DNA of 64,000 nt, from the NCBI GenBank assembly GCA_017744365.1, contig JAGIBL010000003.1:434001-498000 (forward strand). The letters run 5' to 3'. The notes beneath the pieces were generated by a model, which saw nothing but the letters and a program-made list of their open reading frames with translations, made no database searches and was not told where the DNA came from. Origin of the DNA: Nocardioidaceae bacterium. GTDB taxonomy: Bacteria > Actinomycetota > Actinomycetes > Propionibacteriales > Nocardioidaceae. The stretch's first letter is position 1. Every line of letters starts with the position of its first letter. Positions 54,906 to 62,439 of this stretch are shown in pieces. The position numbers and the translations under genes are program-made.

Positions 54906-55493
54906 TCAACCTCCGTGGTGGGAGTGCCCGTCGGGAGCGGCCGGAGCGGCCGTGTCCACCGAAGCCAGGTCGACCGTCCGCGGGGACCCGCGGACACCGA
55001 GAACGAGGTGGGCGCCGTTGCGCGGCACCACGAAGGTCACCGACCCCTCGACCTGGGCATGCGCCGAGAGCACGCCGCTGCCGAGGGATCCACCGGCCGG
55101 GTGCAGGGTGGCCTTGTTGCCGGACGCGTGCGCGACCAGCCGTCGTACGTCGTACGTCGCACCGTCGCCACCGGCCCGCAGCCGGAGGGCGACGCTGATC
55201 ATCATCTGGTCCTGGGAGACGTAGCCGGAGATGTTGTGGCCCATCCCGCTCATCAGGTCCTTGGCGGCGACTCCGGTGACCTCCTCGACGCCGGTCACCT
55301 GGACGGCGGCACCGTCCATCGGCAGCGTGAGTGGGTCGTCGGGGGATCCGTGGGCGAGTGCAACGGCACGTACGCCCCCGGCCACCATCGCCGCCACCAG
55401 CAGGACCAGCGCCAGCACCTGCACGGCGCCGCCCGATCGGCTGCGCCTGCTGGACGATGACGCGCTCCGGCTCACGGTCCCCCGACTCGTCAT
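54906..55493 (-). CDS. Membrane-anchored accessory protein of the multicopper oxidase
   Basis: 195 residues. A basic Ser/Arg-rich N-terminus, one hydrophobic helix (VQVLALVLLVAAMVAGGVRAV, about 24-44; in part) and an external domain with Met/His features: LMSGMGHNISGYVSQDQMMIS and the end DGHSHHGG. The rest looks like a beta-sandwich (YDVRRLVAHASG, VEGSVTFVVPRNGAHLVL). Met/His clusters suggest copper or manganese handling; Bacillus MnxE/MnxF accessory proteins are also small and metal-binding, but I cannot claim homology. It ends 3 bp before the oxidase ATG, so both are one operon. Confidence 0.65.
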   Translation of the reverse strand: MTSRGTVSRSASSSSRRSRSGGAVQVLALVLLVAAMVAGGVRAVALAHGSPDDPLTLPMDGAAVQVTGVEEVTGVAAKDLMSGMGHNISGYVSQDQMMISVALRLRAGGDGATYDVRRLVAHASGNKATLHPAGGSLGSGVLSAHAQVEGSVTFVVPRNGAHLVLGVRGSPRTVDLASVDTAAPAAPDGHSHHGG

Positions 55494-55515
55494 GCGTCCG
55501 ATACTGCGCCGCGGC

Positions 55516-55529
55516 CCTTGTACGGAACT
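55516..55529 (-). promoter_or_regulatory. Degenerate copy of the 14-bp element before the accessory gene
   Basis: On the minus strand AGTTCCGTACAAGG matches AGGTnnnnCCAAGG at 8 of 10 fixed positions. It lies 23 bp upstream of the accessory gene start. Weak on its own; noted because the other copies surround the same locus. Confidence 0.3.
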
Positions 55530-55543
55530 TGCACGTGAACGCG

Positions 55544-55575
55544 GAGGTGCCCGCGGCCGGAGCCGCGGGCACCTC
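55544..55575. terminator. Hairpin terminator after the heme peroxidase gene
   Basis: GAGGTGCCCGCGGC (55544-55557) pairs perfectly with GCCGCGGGCACCTC (55562-55575) over the 4-nt loop CGGA: a 14-bp GC-rich stem located 20 bp after the peroxidase stop and 50 bp before the accessory gene. It separates the two transcription units. Confidence 0.8.
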
Positions 55576-55595
55576 GTGCTGCGATGCGTTTCCTC

Positions 55596-58500
55596 CTAGG
55601 TGCTGAAGTTCCAGGTCACCGCGACCAGGCGGTTGCCCGCGAGGTCTCGGATCCCGTTGGTCAGGTTGACCCGGAAGGTCCGCCCGGCCGGGAGGTTCAG
55701 CACCGGGTTCAGCGTGGCGGTCAGGCCGTCCGCGCTCAGCGTCACGACTGCCAGGACCCGGACGTTGCCCGTGGTGTTGGTCAGGGTGAAGCTGTTGGCG
55801 GCGAGCGTGACCGGCTCGTTGAACGTGACCACCGTGTTGGCACCCACCGGAACCCCGGTGGCTCCCGGAGCCGGCGTCCTGGTGAGGACGAGCGGCGGGA
55901 TGGTGTCGAGCACCGTCCGGAAGGTCCACGACGTGGTCGCCAGCGGGTTGCCCGCGGTGTCCCGGATCGCCGCGGCTCCGCCGGTCAGCGTGGCCGTGTA
56001 CAGGTTGTTGTTCAGCAGCGGCGCGTTCGGTGTCAGGGTCGCCGTGTTCCCGACCAGGGTGACCGTCGCCGGCACGAGCTGCCCGCTGATCACCCTCCTC
56101 AGCTGGAACGTGGTGGCACTGACTCCGGTCACCGGCTCGCTGAACGTCGCCGTCACCGTGGTGTTCAGCGGGACACCGGTGGCGTTGGCCGCCGGGGTCC
56201 GTGCCGTCACCGTCGGCGGGGTGGTGTCCGCGAGCACCGTCACCGCGTTGGACGGAGCACTGTTCGCGCCCGTGCCCACCGCGTTGACCGCTGCCACCCG
56301 CAGCCGCACCGAGGTGCCGGCCGCCAGACCCGTGACCGTCGCGCTCGTGGCGGCAGGTCCAGCCGTCGTCGAGCCGACCACGGTGTTGGCCGCGTTGATG
56401 GCCTGCACGACGTACCCGGTGATCGCCGACCCGCCGTTGCTCCCCGGTGCCGTCCAGGTGACGCTCGCCGAGTTGACCCCGGCGGTCGCCGTTCCGATGG
56501 TCGGCGCACCCGGAGCCGTGTTCGCGGGCGTGACCGCGTTGGACTCCGCCGAGAACGGGCTGGTGCCGAAGGCTCCGACCGCCCGCACCTTGAAGGTGTA
56601 GGTGGTGCCGTTGGTCAGACCGGTGATGTGCGCGGTCGTGTCGGTCGACGGAGCGGTCCGCAGAGCACCCTGCTGGACGCCTCCGCTGAGCACCTGGATC
56701 TCGAACGAGCTCACCGGCTGACCGGTGGCCGCAGCAGTCCAGCTGACGTCGGCGGAGGACGGTCCGGGCGAGGCGGTCCCGATCGTCGGCGCGTCGGGAG
56801 CGGCCAGCACGACCGTCTCCGTGGTGCCGTCGTCGTTGGTGAACCGCAGCTGCTCGATGTTGCGCAGCTGGTCCGTCCCGTCGCTGACCTTCTGGGCCGC
56901 ACCGAGCGGGCCCGTCTGGTCCACGACGAGGTGGTCGCCCACCGAGGTGACCGTGTAGCTGGACCGCGGACCGAGGTACACCGCCGTGTCGACGGCCGGT
57001 GCCGGGCTGGCGGCCGAGCTCGTCGCATCGCGGTCGCCGGCCGGTGCCGGCATCAGCTGCCGGCCGATGGTCAGCTGACCCGGGTCGACCACACCGGCGA
57101 ACACGTCCTGCTGCAGCGTCCGCGTGCCGTTGGAGTACGTGTGCTCCAGCAGGTCGGTGGTCCCGATGACCGGGCCGGTGCCGTCAGCGTTCTGGTGCAC
57201 GTCGATGCTCACCTTCAGCGAGCGGTCGCCGTCGATGATGTCGTTGGCGCCACGACCGGTGATCGTGTCGCTACCGCCACCACCGATGAGGATCTCGCCG
57301 TCGCCCCAGACGTTCCCGGTCAGCGGGCAGGTGCCCGCGGCCGCGTTCGCGTTGAGGGTGGAGGCGGGAACCGTCAGCATGGCCGGCGTGACCAGGACGT
57401 TCAGCCCGGCGATCCGGTCGATGCCGGCCTGGTCGAGGGCGTCACAGCCGGCGAACCCGGCGCCGCCGAGGGCGGTGGGGGTGTCGTCGGTGCCCCGGAT
57501 GACGTCGTTGAGCGCCGAACCCGAGTTGGCCTCGGTCTCCTGCCAGCGGTCACGGTTGACGACCACCTGGATCGGCACGCCGACCAGGTTGTTGTTGATC
57601 GACATGTCGTCGTCGGCCGGCGTGGTGTCGTACTGGTGGATGGCCCAGTCGAAGCCACCGGCACCGGCGTTGCGGTCGACGAACGAGTTCTGCGACATGA
57701 GGTCGTCGCCGCCCTCGGCGTCGTAGTCGTTCTCGCCGACCTGACCGACCATCACCTCGTTGCCCGGGGCGGACTCGCCCGGGTCGTCGAAGAACGGCGC
57801 ACCGTGGTCACCCTGGATCAGGTCCTGACCGGAGCCGCCCTCCATCCAGTCGTCGCCGCCGTCACCGAAGGCCGCGTCGGCGCCCTGACCGAGGATGATG
57901 AAGTCGGAGCCGGGTCCGCCGAACTCCTCGTTGTCGTTGGCACCACCGTTGAGGACGTCCTGGCCGTCGCCACCGAGCAGCAGGTCGTCACCGATGCCGC
58001 CGTCGCCGGCGTCGTTGCCGGGTCCGCCGGACTGGACGTCCGCTCCGGAGATGTCGGTCATGACATCGTTGCCCTCACCGCCGAGGGTGACGTCGTCGCC
58101 GCCGTTGCCCTCGAGGATGTCGTTGCCCAGAGCACCCCAGAAGGTGTCGTTGTCGTTGCCGCCGAAGACGCGGTCGACACCGTCGGCGCCCATGTAGACC
58201 GACTGGCCGTTGATGCCCGGCGGGTCCACGCTGTTGAACTGCTTGTACTGGATGGTTCCATCCGGCTTGCGCGTCAGCAGCGCGGTCTCGTCGCACTCGG
58301 TCGACGGGTCATCGGCCACGGTGGCACCGTTGGCGGTGAACCCGGCAGCCGTGCCGGCGAGGTTGGCGAGCTGGAACTTGCAGTCGGCGGTCGCGAACGC
58401 GTCCGCCTTCAGCGTGTTCGTGTTGTCGGTGTTGCGCTGGATCAGCTCGGAGAACGAGTTGCTCTCCAGCTGAGTGCGCAGGTTCAGGCCCGGCGTGCGC

Positions 58501-61235
58501 GCCAGGTAGTAGAACCGGTCGCCGTCCTGCAGCCGCTCCAGGTTGGACTGGAACACGTAGTTGAACGTGCTGCCCAGCAGGCCCCCGAAGAGGTTGGTGA
58601 TCTCGGCGAGGCCACCGACCCACAGGTCGACGTCGTCCACACCTGTGGTGGTGACGCCGTCCGGGTCACTGGCCCAGGCACCGGTGCTGAACATGAAGTC
58701 ACCGGCGTCGCCCGGAGGCGTGTCACCCGGCTGCGGGTCGACGATGGCACGAGCCGCGGCACGCTTGCCCGCGATCGTGTCGACACCCGTGATGGTCGGG
58801 TGCTTGCCGTACGCCGCCACGAAGTTGATGAGGGACTCGGGGTGCTTGAGGTGCTGCCCGAAGTCGCTCCAGCTCGTGTACGGCGCCATCTGGCCGTCGT
58901 TGGTGTCCGCGAAGATCTGCCGGCGCAGGTCGTTCAGCGGCGGGATGCCGGCCTCGCGAGCACGCGTCATGTTGATCGTCGGGAGGTCGAGCGGCAGACC
59001 CAGCAGGTTGTTGCGCAGGGTCTCGGTGACGAACTCGTCGAGCTCGTTGCCGACCTGGTCGGAGGAGCCCATGATGATGGACCCCGCGGCCGCCTTCGCG
59101 CCGAGCGTGCCCGCGCTGCCACCGTCGAAGAACTCCGGTGGGTTGAGGAACGCGGTCAGCAGCGGCAGCGAGTTGTCGGAGCCGTCGGCGTTCTTGCGCG
59201 CCACGTCGTCGTCGAGCATGGAGTGCCCGAACCGGTACACGGCGTGCGCGAACTCGGCCACGATCGCCGGGTTGAGGTCCGGGGAGTACACGTGGAACGG
59301 CCGGATCGCCGGCTGGACCTTGCGCGCGAACTCCTCGAAGACCAGGTGCTGGTACTCCATCTCGGTGACGAAGCGCGCGGCCTGGAACAGGCGCTCGCCG
59401 TAGTCGTAGCCGCTGACGCCCAGGGCCTGCCACTGCGCCAGCCGGGCCACGCCGGCTGCCGAGGTGTCCGAGGTGAGCAGGTTGTTGATGTAGCCACGCA
59501 GCCTGTCGTGCTCGGAGTGGAAGATCTGGTGCACAGTCGAGAGCGCGATGTTCTCGTTGCAGCGACCGTCACCGCAGGACAGGTGCATGTTCAGCATCTC
59601 GTCGTCGTACGTGCCTGCCGGCTGGTTGAGGAAGTCGGCCGACGGCTGGTCGTCCGCGTCCGGCGCCGGCGTGCAGTTGCAGGTGCCCGGCCCGGCCTGC
59701 GGGCTCGGGTCTGCGTTGTGCGCGATGTCGCCCACGAACGGCGTGTCGAAGTGCAGCACGTTCGCCGGCACCGGGACCGGGGCAGCGAGGTTGCCCTCGA
59801 CCAGACCGGTCTTGGTCACGTACTGCGGCAGGCCCCGCAGCGGGCCGGGGATGTACTTGCCGTACGGGTCCGTGGCCAGCATCGGGACGTTAGTGACGTC
59901 CGCGTCGGTCAGCAGCAGGCCGAGCTTCTCGGCCGCCTGCTTCTTGACGGCGTACCAGTTGCCGATCGCCTCGGTGCTGTCCGGGGAGCCCGGGTAGACC
60001 GCATTCGCCGCGGGACCGCTGAGGAGCCTGCCGGTGGAGACCGACGCCGGGTTGCCGGCGCCGAACGGGCCGGGCCGGCTGCTCGCGGCGTACTCGCGCA
60101 GGAAGACCTGGTGCGAGGCGTGCGAGGTGTAGGTCTGGCTCTGGTCCACCCACGGGGTGTCGGTGTTGTTGGCGTTCTGGATGTCGTCGGCCGACTCGTC
60201 CGCCGGGGTGCTCGGGTCGTCGCCGAGGATGCCGTCGGGACCGGGCTGGTTCTGGGCGCGGGTGAGCACCATGAACGCCTTGTCCGGGGTCACCTCGTCA
60301 CCGGTGCCGGCCTTGCCGTCCGGGCCGAGCGTGATGAGCGGGTCGTCCGGCTTGAGCGGGACGAACACGGTGCCGCCGCTCTTCACGGTCTGGTCGACGC
60401 CGTGGTCGAAGAACTGGCCGAAGAACGTGAACAGGCTGTTGTACGGCGGCGAGAGGCCGACGTCGGTGGTCACGTTCGGGATGAACAGGGTCTTGTGGCT
60501 GGGCACGCAGTCGTCCGGGGTCCCGTTGGGGTCCGCCGGGGTCGGGTCGATCGTGCACGGAGTCACGCCGGTGGCGCCCTGCGAGCGCACCGGGAAGCCG
60601 GCAGCAGCGATGGCGGCCGGGTTGGTGGAGGTCTGGTCGACGATCAGGTTGCTGATCGTGCGCGGACGCGAGTCGAAGACGTTGCCCTTCTTCTGGGCGT
60701 AGCTCGTCGGTCCCGGAGGCCCGAAGCCCGGGGGCACGTCCTCGGCGGGGCGGAAGCGCGGCGTGGTCAGCCGCGGGAACGGCTGGTCGGCCGCGGACAG
60801 GTAGGCGTCCCCGGCCTTGAGGTTGTTGCAGGATCCGTCGACGGTGCGAAGCCCGTACGACGTGAGGATGTCCGGCACCTGCTCGGTGTCCGGGATCCCG
60901 TCACCCGGCGTGTTCAGCAAGGTGCTGCACGGCTTGTCCGGCGTGCGCGTGAGCGAATGCCGCTCGGCGATCTTGATCTGCTTGAGGATGAAGTCGAGAT
61001 CGCCGGTGGTCACGGTGAACCCGGCGCCCACCGTGTTGCTCACCGCGGCATGCGCGGGCGTGTTCAGTACCTGCATCCCGAGCGCGAACGGCATCACGAA
61101 CGCGCTGACCACGGCGATCAGGCGCGTTCGTCTCGGTGTCGTCCGGCTGGTCCGATGACGAGGTGGATGCGAGCGCCTCCGAGCCAGCGCGGCGTGGGTA
61201 GAACTGGTGGAACTGCCTGAGCTGAACGAAATCAT
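55596..61235 (-). CDS. Giant secreted animal-type heme peroxidase with RTX, FN3 and Ig-like modules (MopA-like)
   Basis: 1879 residues from ATG 61235 (AGGCAGG upstream; an in-frame ATG at 61331 adds 32 residues). Long basic n-region with RRTRLIAVVSAF signal and APAHA-like cleavage (TPAHAAVSN). Peroxidase domain (about 130-900): distal His278 in FFGQFFDHGVD, catalytic Arg621 in AARFVTEMEYQHLVFEEFAR, proximal His671 in YRFGHSMLDDD. RTX/Ca-binding repeats about 1020-1140 (GGEGNDVM, GGDGQDVLNGG) and 1318-1336; FN3 domains about 1479-1570 and 1576-1665; two SbsA/Big_5 Ig-like domains to the end. MopA-type Mn(II)-oxidising peroxidases share the heme-plus-RTX design. Adjacent to the multicopper oxidase operon. 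Confidence 0.9.
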   Translation of the reverse strand: MISFSSGSSTSSTHAALARRRSHPPRHRTSRTTPRRTRLIAVVSAFVMPFALGMQVLNTPAHAAVSNTVGAGFTVTTGDLDFILKQIKIAERHSLTRTPDKPCSTLLNTPGDGIPDTEQVPDILTSYGLRTVDGSCNNLKAGDAYLSAADQPFPRLTTPRFRPAEDVPPGFGPPGPTSYAQKKGNVFDSRPRTISNLIVDQTSTNPAAIAAAGFPVRSQGATGVTPCTIDPTPADPNGTPDDCVPSHKTLFIPNVTTDVGLSPPYNSLFTFFGQFFDHGVDQTVKSGGTVFVPLKPDDPLITLGPDGKAGTGDEVTPDKAFMVLTRAQNQPGPDGILGDDPSTPADESADDIQNANNTDTPWVDQSQTYTSHASHQVFLREYAASSRPGPFGAGNPASVSTGRLLSGPAANAVYPGSPDSTEAIGNWYAVKKQAAEKLGLLLTDADVTNVPMLATDPYGKYIPGPLRGLPQYVTKTGLVEGNLAAPVPVPANVLHFDTPFVGDIAHNADPSPQAGPGTCNCTPAPDADDQPSADFLNQPAGTYDDEMLNMHLSCGDGRCNENIALSTVHQIFHSEHDRLRGYINNLLTSDTSAAGVARLAQWQALGVSGYDYGERLFQAARFVTEMEYQHLVFEEFARKVQPAIRPFHVYSPDLNPAIVAEFAHAVYRFGHSMLDDDVARKNADGSDNSLPLLTAFLNPPEFFDGGSAGTLGAKAAAGSIIMGSSDQVGNELDEFVTETLRNNLLGLPLDLPTINMTRAREAGIPPLNDLRRQIFADTNDGQMAPYTSWSDFGQHLKHPESLINFVAAYGKHPTITGVDTIAGKRAAARAIVDPQPGDTPPGDAGDFMFSTGAWASDPDGVTTTGVDDVDLWVGGLAEITNLFGGLLGSTFNYVFQSNLERLQDGDRFYYLARTPGLNLRTQLESNSFSELIQRNTDNTNTLKADAFATADCKFQLANLAGTAAGFTANGATVADDPSTECDETALLTRKPDGTIQYKQFNSVDPPGINGQSVYMGADGVDRVFGGNDNDTFWGALGNDILEGNGGDDVTLGGEGNDVMTDISGADVQSGGPGNDAGDGGIGDDLLLGGDGQDVLNGGANDNEEFGGPGSDFIILGQGADAAFGDGGDDWMEGGSGQDLIQGDHGAPFFDDPGESAPGNEVMVGQVGENDYDAEGGDDLMSQNSFVDRNAGAGGFDWAIHQYDTTPADDDMSINNNLVGVPIQVVVNRDRWQETEANSGSALNDVIRGTDDTPTALGGAGFAGCDALDQAGIDRIAGLNVLVTPAMLTVPASTLNANAAAGTCPLTGNVWGDGEILIGGGGSDTITGRGANDIIDGDRSLKVSIDVHQNADGTGPVIGTTDLLEHTYSNGTRTLQQDVFAGVVDPGQLTIGRQLMPAPAGDRDATSSAASPAPAVDTAVYLGPRSSYTVTSVGDHLVVDQTGPLGAAQKVSDGTDQLRNIEQLRFTNDDGTTETVVLAAPDAPTIGTASPGPSSADVSWTAAATGQPVSSFEIQVLSGGVQQGALRTAPSTDTTAHITGLTNGTTYTFKVRAVGAFGTSPFSAESNAVTPANTAPGAPTIGTATAGVNSASVTWTAPGSNGGSAITGYVVQAINAANTVVGSTTAGPAATSATVTGLAAGTSVRLRVAAVNAVGTGANSAPSNAVTVLADTTPPTVTARTPAANATGVPLNTTVTATFSEPVTGVSATTFQLRRVISGQLVPATVTLVGNTATLTPNAPLLNNNLYTATLTGGAAAIRDTAGNPLATTSWTFRTVLDTIPPLVLTRTPAPGATGVPVGANTVVTFNEPVTLAANSFTLTNTTGNVRVLAVVTLSADGLTATLNPVLNLPAGRTFRVNLTNGIRDLAGNRLVAVTWNFST

Positions 61236-61289
61236 GGCGAACCTGCCTCGGCATCGAGAGACATTGATCTGGCCACCTTCGGAGCACGC

Positions 61290-61303
61290 CCTTGGGAAAA
61301 CCT
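61290..61303 (-). promoter_or_regulatory. 14-bp element, proximal copy
   Basis: CCTTGGGAAAACCT on the plus strand (AGGTTTTCCCAAGG on the peroxidase strand), 55 bp upstream of the peroxidase ATG. It is identical to the copy at 61478-61491. Confidence 0.6.
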
Positions 61304-61331
61304 TGCGGATGCCGGAGTCCTCGGACAGCAA

Positions 61332-61364
61332 CCGGCCTCCGCGGCACGAGGTCGCGGAGGCCGG
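61332..61364. terminator. Hairpin downstream of the D-2-hydroxyacid dehydrogenase gene
   Basis: A perfect 12-bp stem CCGGCCTCCGCG/CGCGGAGGCCGG around a 9-nt loop. It is a good GC-rich terminator candidate and insulates the peroxidase promoter from read-through. Confidence 0.6.
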
Positions 61365-61477
61365 TCGGACGGTGCTCGAACTGGGGGGAAAAGCACCGCC
61401 TCAGCGCCGTCCCGGGACGGCGCGGGGACGTCATTCCTCCAGAGGTCTAGACGTCCGCCGCCAACGTAGGAAGGGCG

Positions 61478-61491
61478 CCTTGGGAAAACCT
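61478..61491 (-). promoter_or_regulatory. 14-bp element, distal copy
   Basis: CCTTGGGAAAACCT again, 188 bp from the proximal copy and 243 bp upstream of the peroxidase ATG, just past the stop of the D-2-hydroxyacid dehydrogenase gene. Confidence 0.55.
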
Positions 61492-61499
61492 CGAACGTC

Positions 61500-62393
61500 T
61501 CAGCGGACCACGTTGTCCAGCGGCTCGTCCCGCACGTACCGCTCCAGCTGGGCGGTGACGAGTCGCTTCGCGCGCGGCCAGAAGGCGCTGCTCGGCCCGC
61601 CGACGTGCGGGGTGAGGAGCAGGTTCGGCGCGCCCCACAAGGGATGTCCGGCCGGGAGTGGTTCGGGGTCGACGACGTCGAGGGCGGCGTGCAGGCGCTC
61701 GCTGGTCAGCTCGGCGAGCAGGGCGTCGGTGTCGACGATCCCGCCGCGGGCCACGTTGACCAGGAGGGCACCGTCCTTCATCCGGGCCAGGACGTCCGCG
61801 CCCACGAGACGCCGCGTCACCTCGGTCAGGGGCGCGGTGACGACCACGACGTCGGCTCCGGGGAGCAGGCTCGGCAGGTCGCCGAACGCGTGCACGCCGT
61901 CGCGCTCGGTGCGAGCCACCCGGACCACGTCCACCTCGAACGGCAGCAGCCGCTGCTCCAGGGCCTCGCCGATGCTCCCGTACCCGAGGATCAGCACGGT
62001 CTTGTCCGCCAGCGCCGGCCGGAACCCCTGGGTCCAGGCGTGCTCGTCCTGGGCGCGCACGAACCCGGGGATGTCGCGCAGCGAGGCCAGGATCAGCGTG
62101 ACCGCGAGCTCGGCCGTCGAGGCGCTGTGGATCCCGCGCCCGTTGCACAGCGTGACCCCCGCCGGGACGTCGCCGAGCAGGTGCTCGTACCCCGCGGTGA
62201 GCAGCTGGACGACCTCCAGCTTCGGCATCGCCTTCAGGACCGCGACGTCGTCGCGCATGACCCGGTACGGCATCACGTAGAAGGTGATCCGCTCGAGGTC
62301 GGCGGGGTCGGGACCGTCGAGGGACCCGGCGACGACCTCGAGGCCCTCGGGTGCGGCGTCGAGGGAGAAGGGGAGCCACGCGACCTTGGTCAT
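61500..62393 (-). CDS. D-2-hydroxyacid dehydrogenase
   Basis: 297 residues. NAD-binding loop GYGSIGEAL, conserved Arg in VNVARGGIVDTDAL, Glu in DVVDPEPLP and His in LLTPHVGGPS, the standard catalytic triad of this family. The N-terminal half is short and divergent (TKVAWLPFSLDAAPEG), so the substrate (glyoxylate, hydroxypyruvate or other) is not predictable. ATG 62393 has GAGAAT (62400-62405) 6 nt upstream, a leaderless arrangement. It is divergent from the GlcD-type oxidase, which may use or make related 2-hydroxyacids. Confidence 0.9.
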   Translation of the reverse strand: MTKVAWLPFSLDAAPEGLEVVAGSLDGPDPADLERITFYVMPYRVMRDDVAVLKAMPKLEVVQLLTAGYEHLLGDVPAGVTLCNGRGIHSASTAELAVTLILASLRDIPGFVRAQDEHAWTQGFRPALADKTVLILGYGSIGEALEQRLLPFEVDVVRVARTERDGVHAFGDLPSLLPGADVVVVTAPLTEVTRRLVGADVLARMKDGALLVNVARGGIVDTDALLAELTSERLHAALDVVDPEPLPAGHPLWGAPNLLLTPHVGGPSSAFWPRAKRLVTAQLERYVRDEPLDNVVR

Positions 62394-62439
62394 GGGGGCA
62401 TTCTCGCGGACGGTCTCGCCGGCCTGGGAAACTCGCCGG

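Larger units (their letters stand above)
61236..61499. other. 264-bp regulatory gap upstream of the heme peroxidase
   Basis: It holds the two 14-bp repeats, a terminator-like hairpin (CCGGCCTCCGCG at 61332-61343 pairing with 61353-61364) and a perfect 20-bp palindrome GCGCCGTCCCGGGACGGCGC (61404-61423). The hairpin probably ends the D-2-hydroxyacid dehydrogenase transcript. No RNA gene is seen. Confidence 0.6.

Noticed and set aside
52344-55460. Long plus-strand open frame of 1038 codons
   Set aside because: It runs antisense to the multicopper oxidase operon, which has all copper motifs; the antisense product is compositionally biased and unrecognisable.
55584-61220. Open frame of about 1880 codons on the plus strand, antisense to the heme peroxidase
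   Set aside because: It mirrors the GC-rich codon pattern of the real gene and gives a low-complexity Arg/Val/Gly/Asp protein with no motifs. The minus strand encodes clear heme peroxidase and RTX signatures.
55596-61235. RTX repeats as sign of a type I-secreted toxin
   Set aside because: The repeats are internal, no HlyB/HlyD-type exporter is nearby, an N-terminal signal is present, and the catalytic residues are those of a heme peroxidase.
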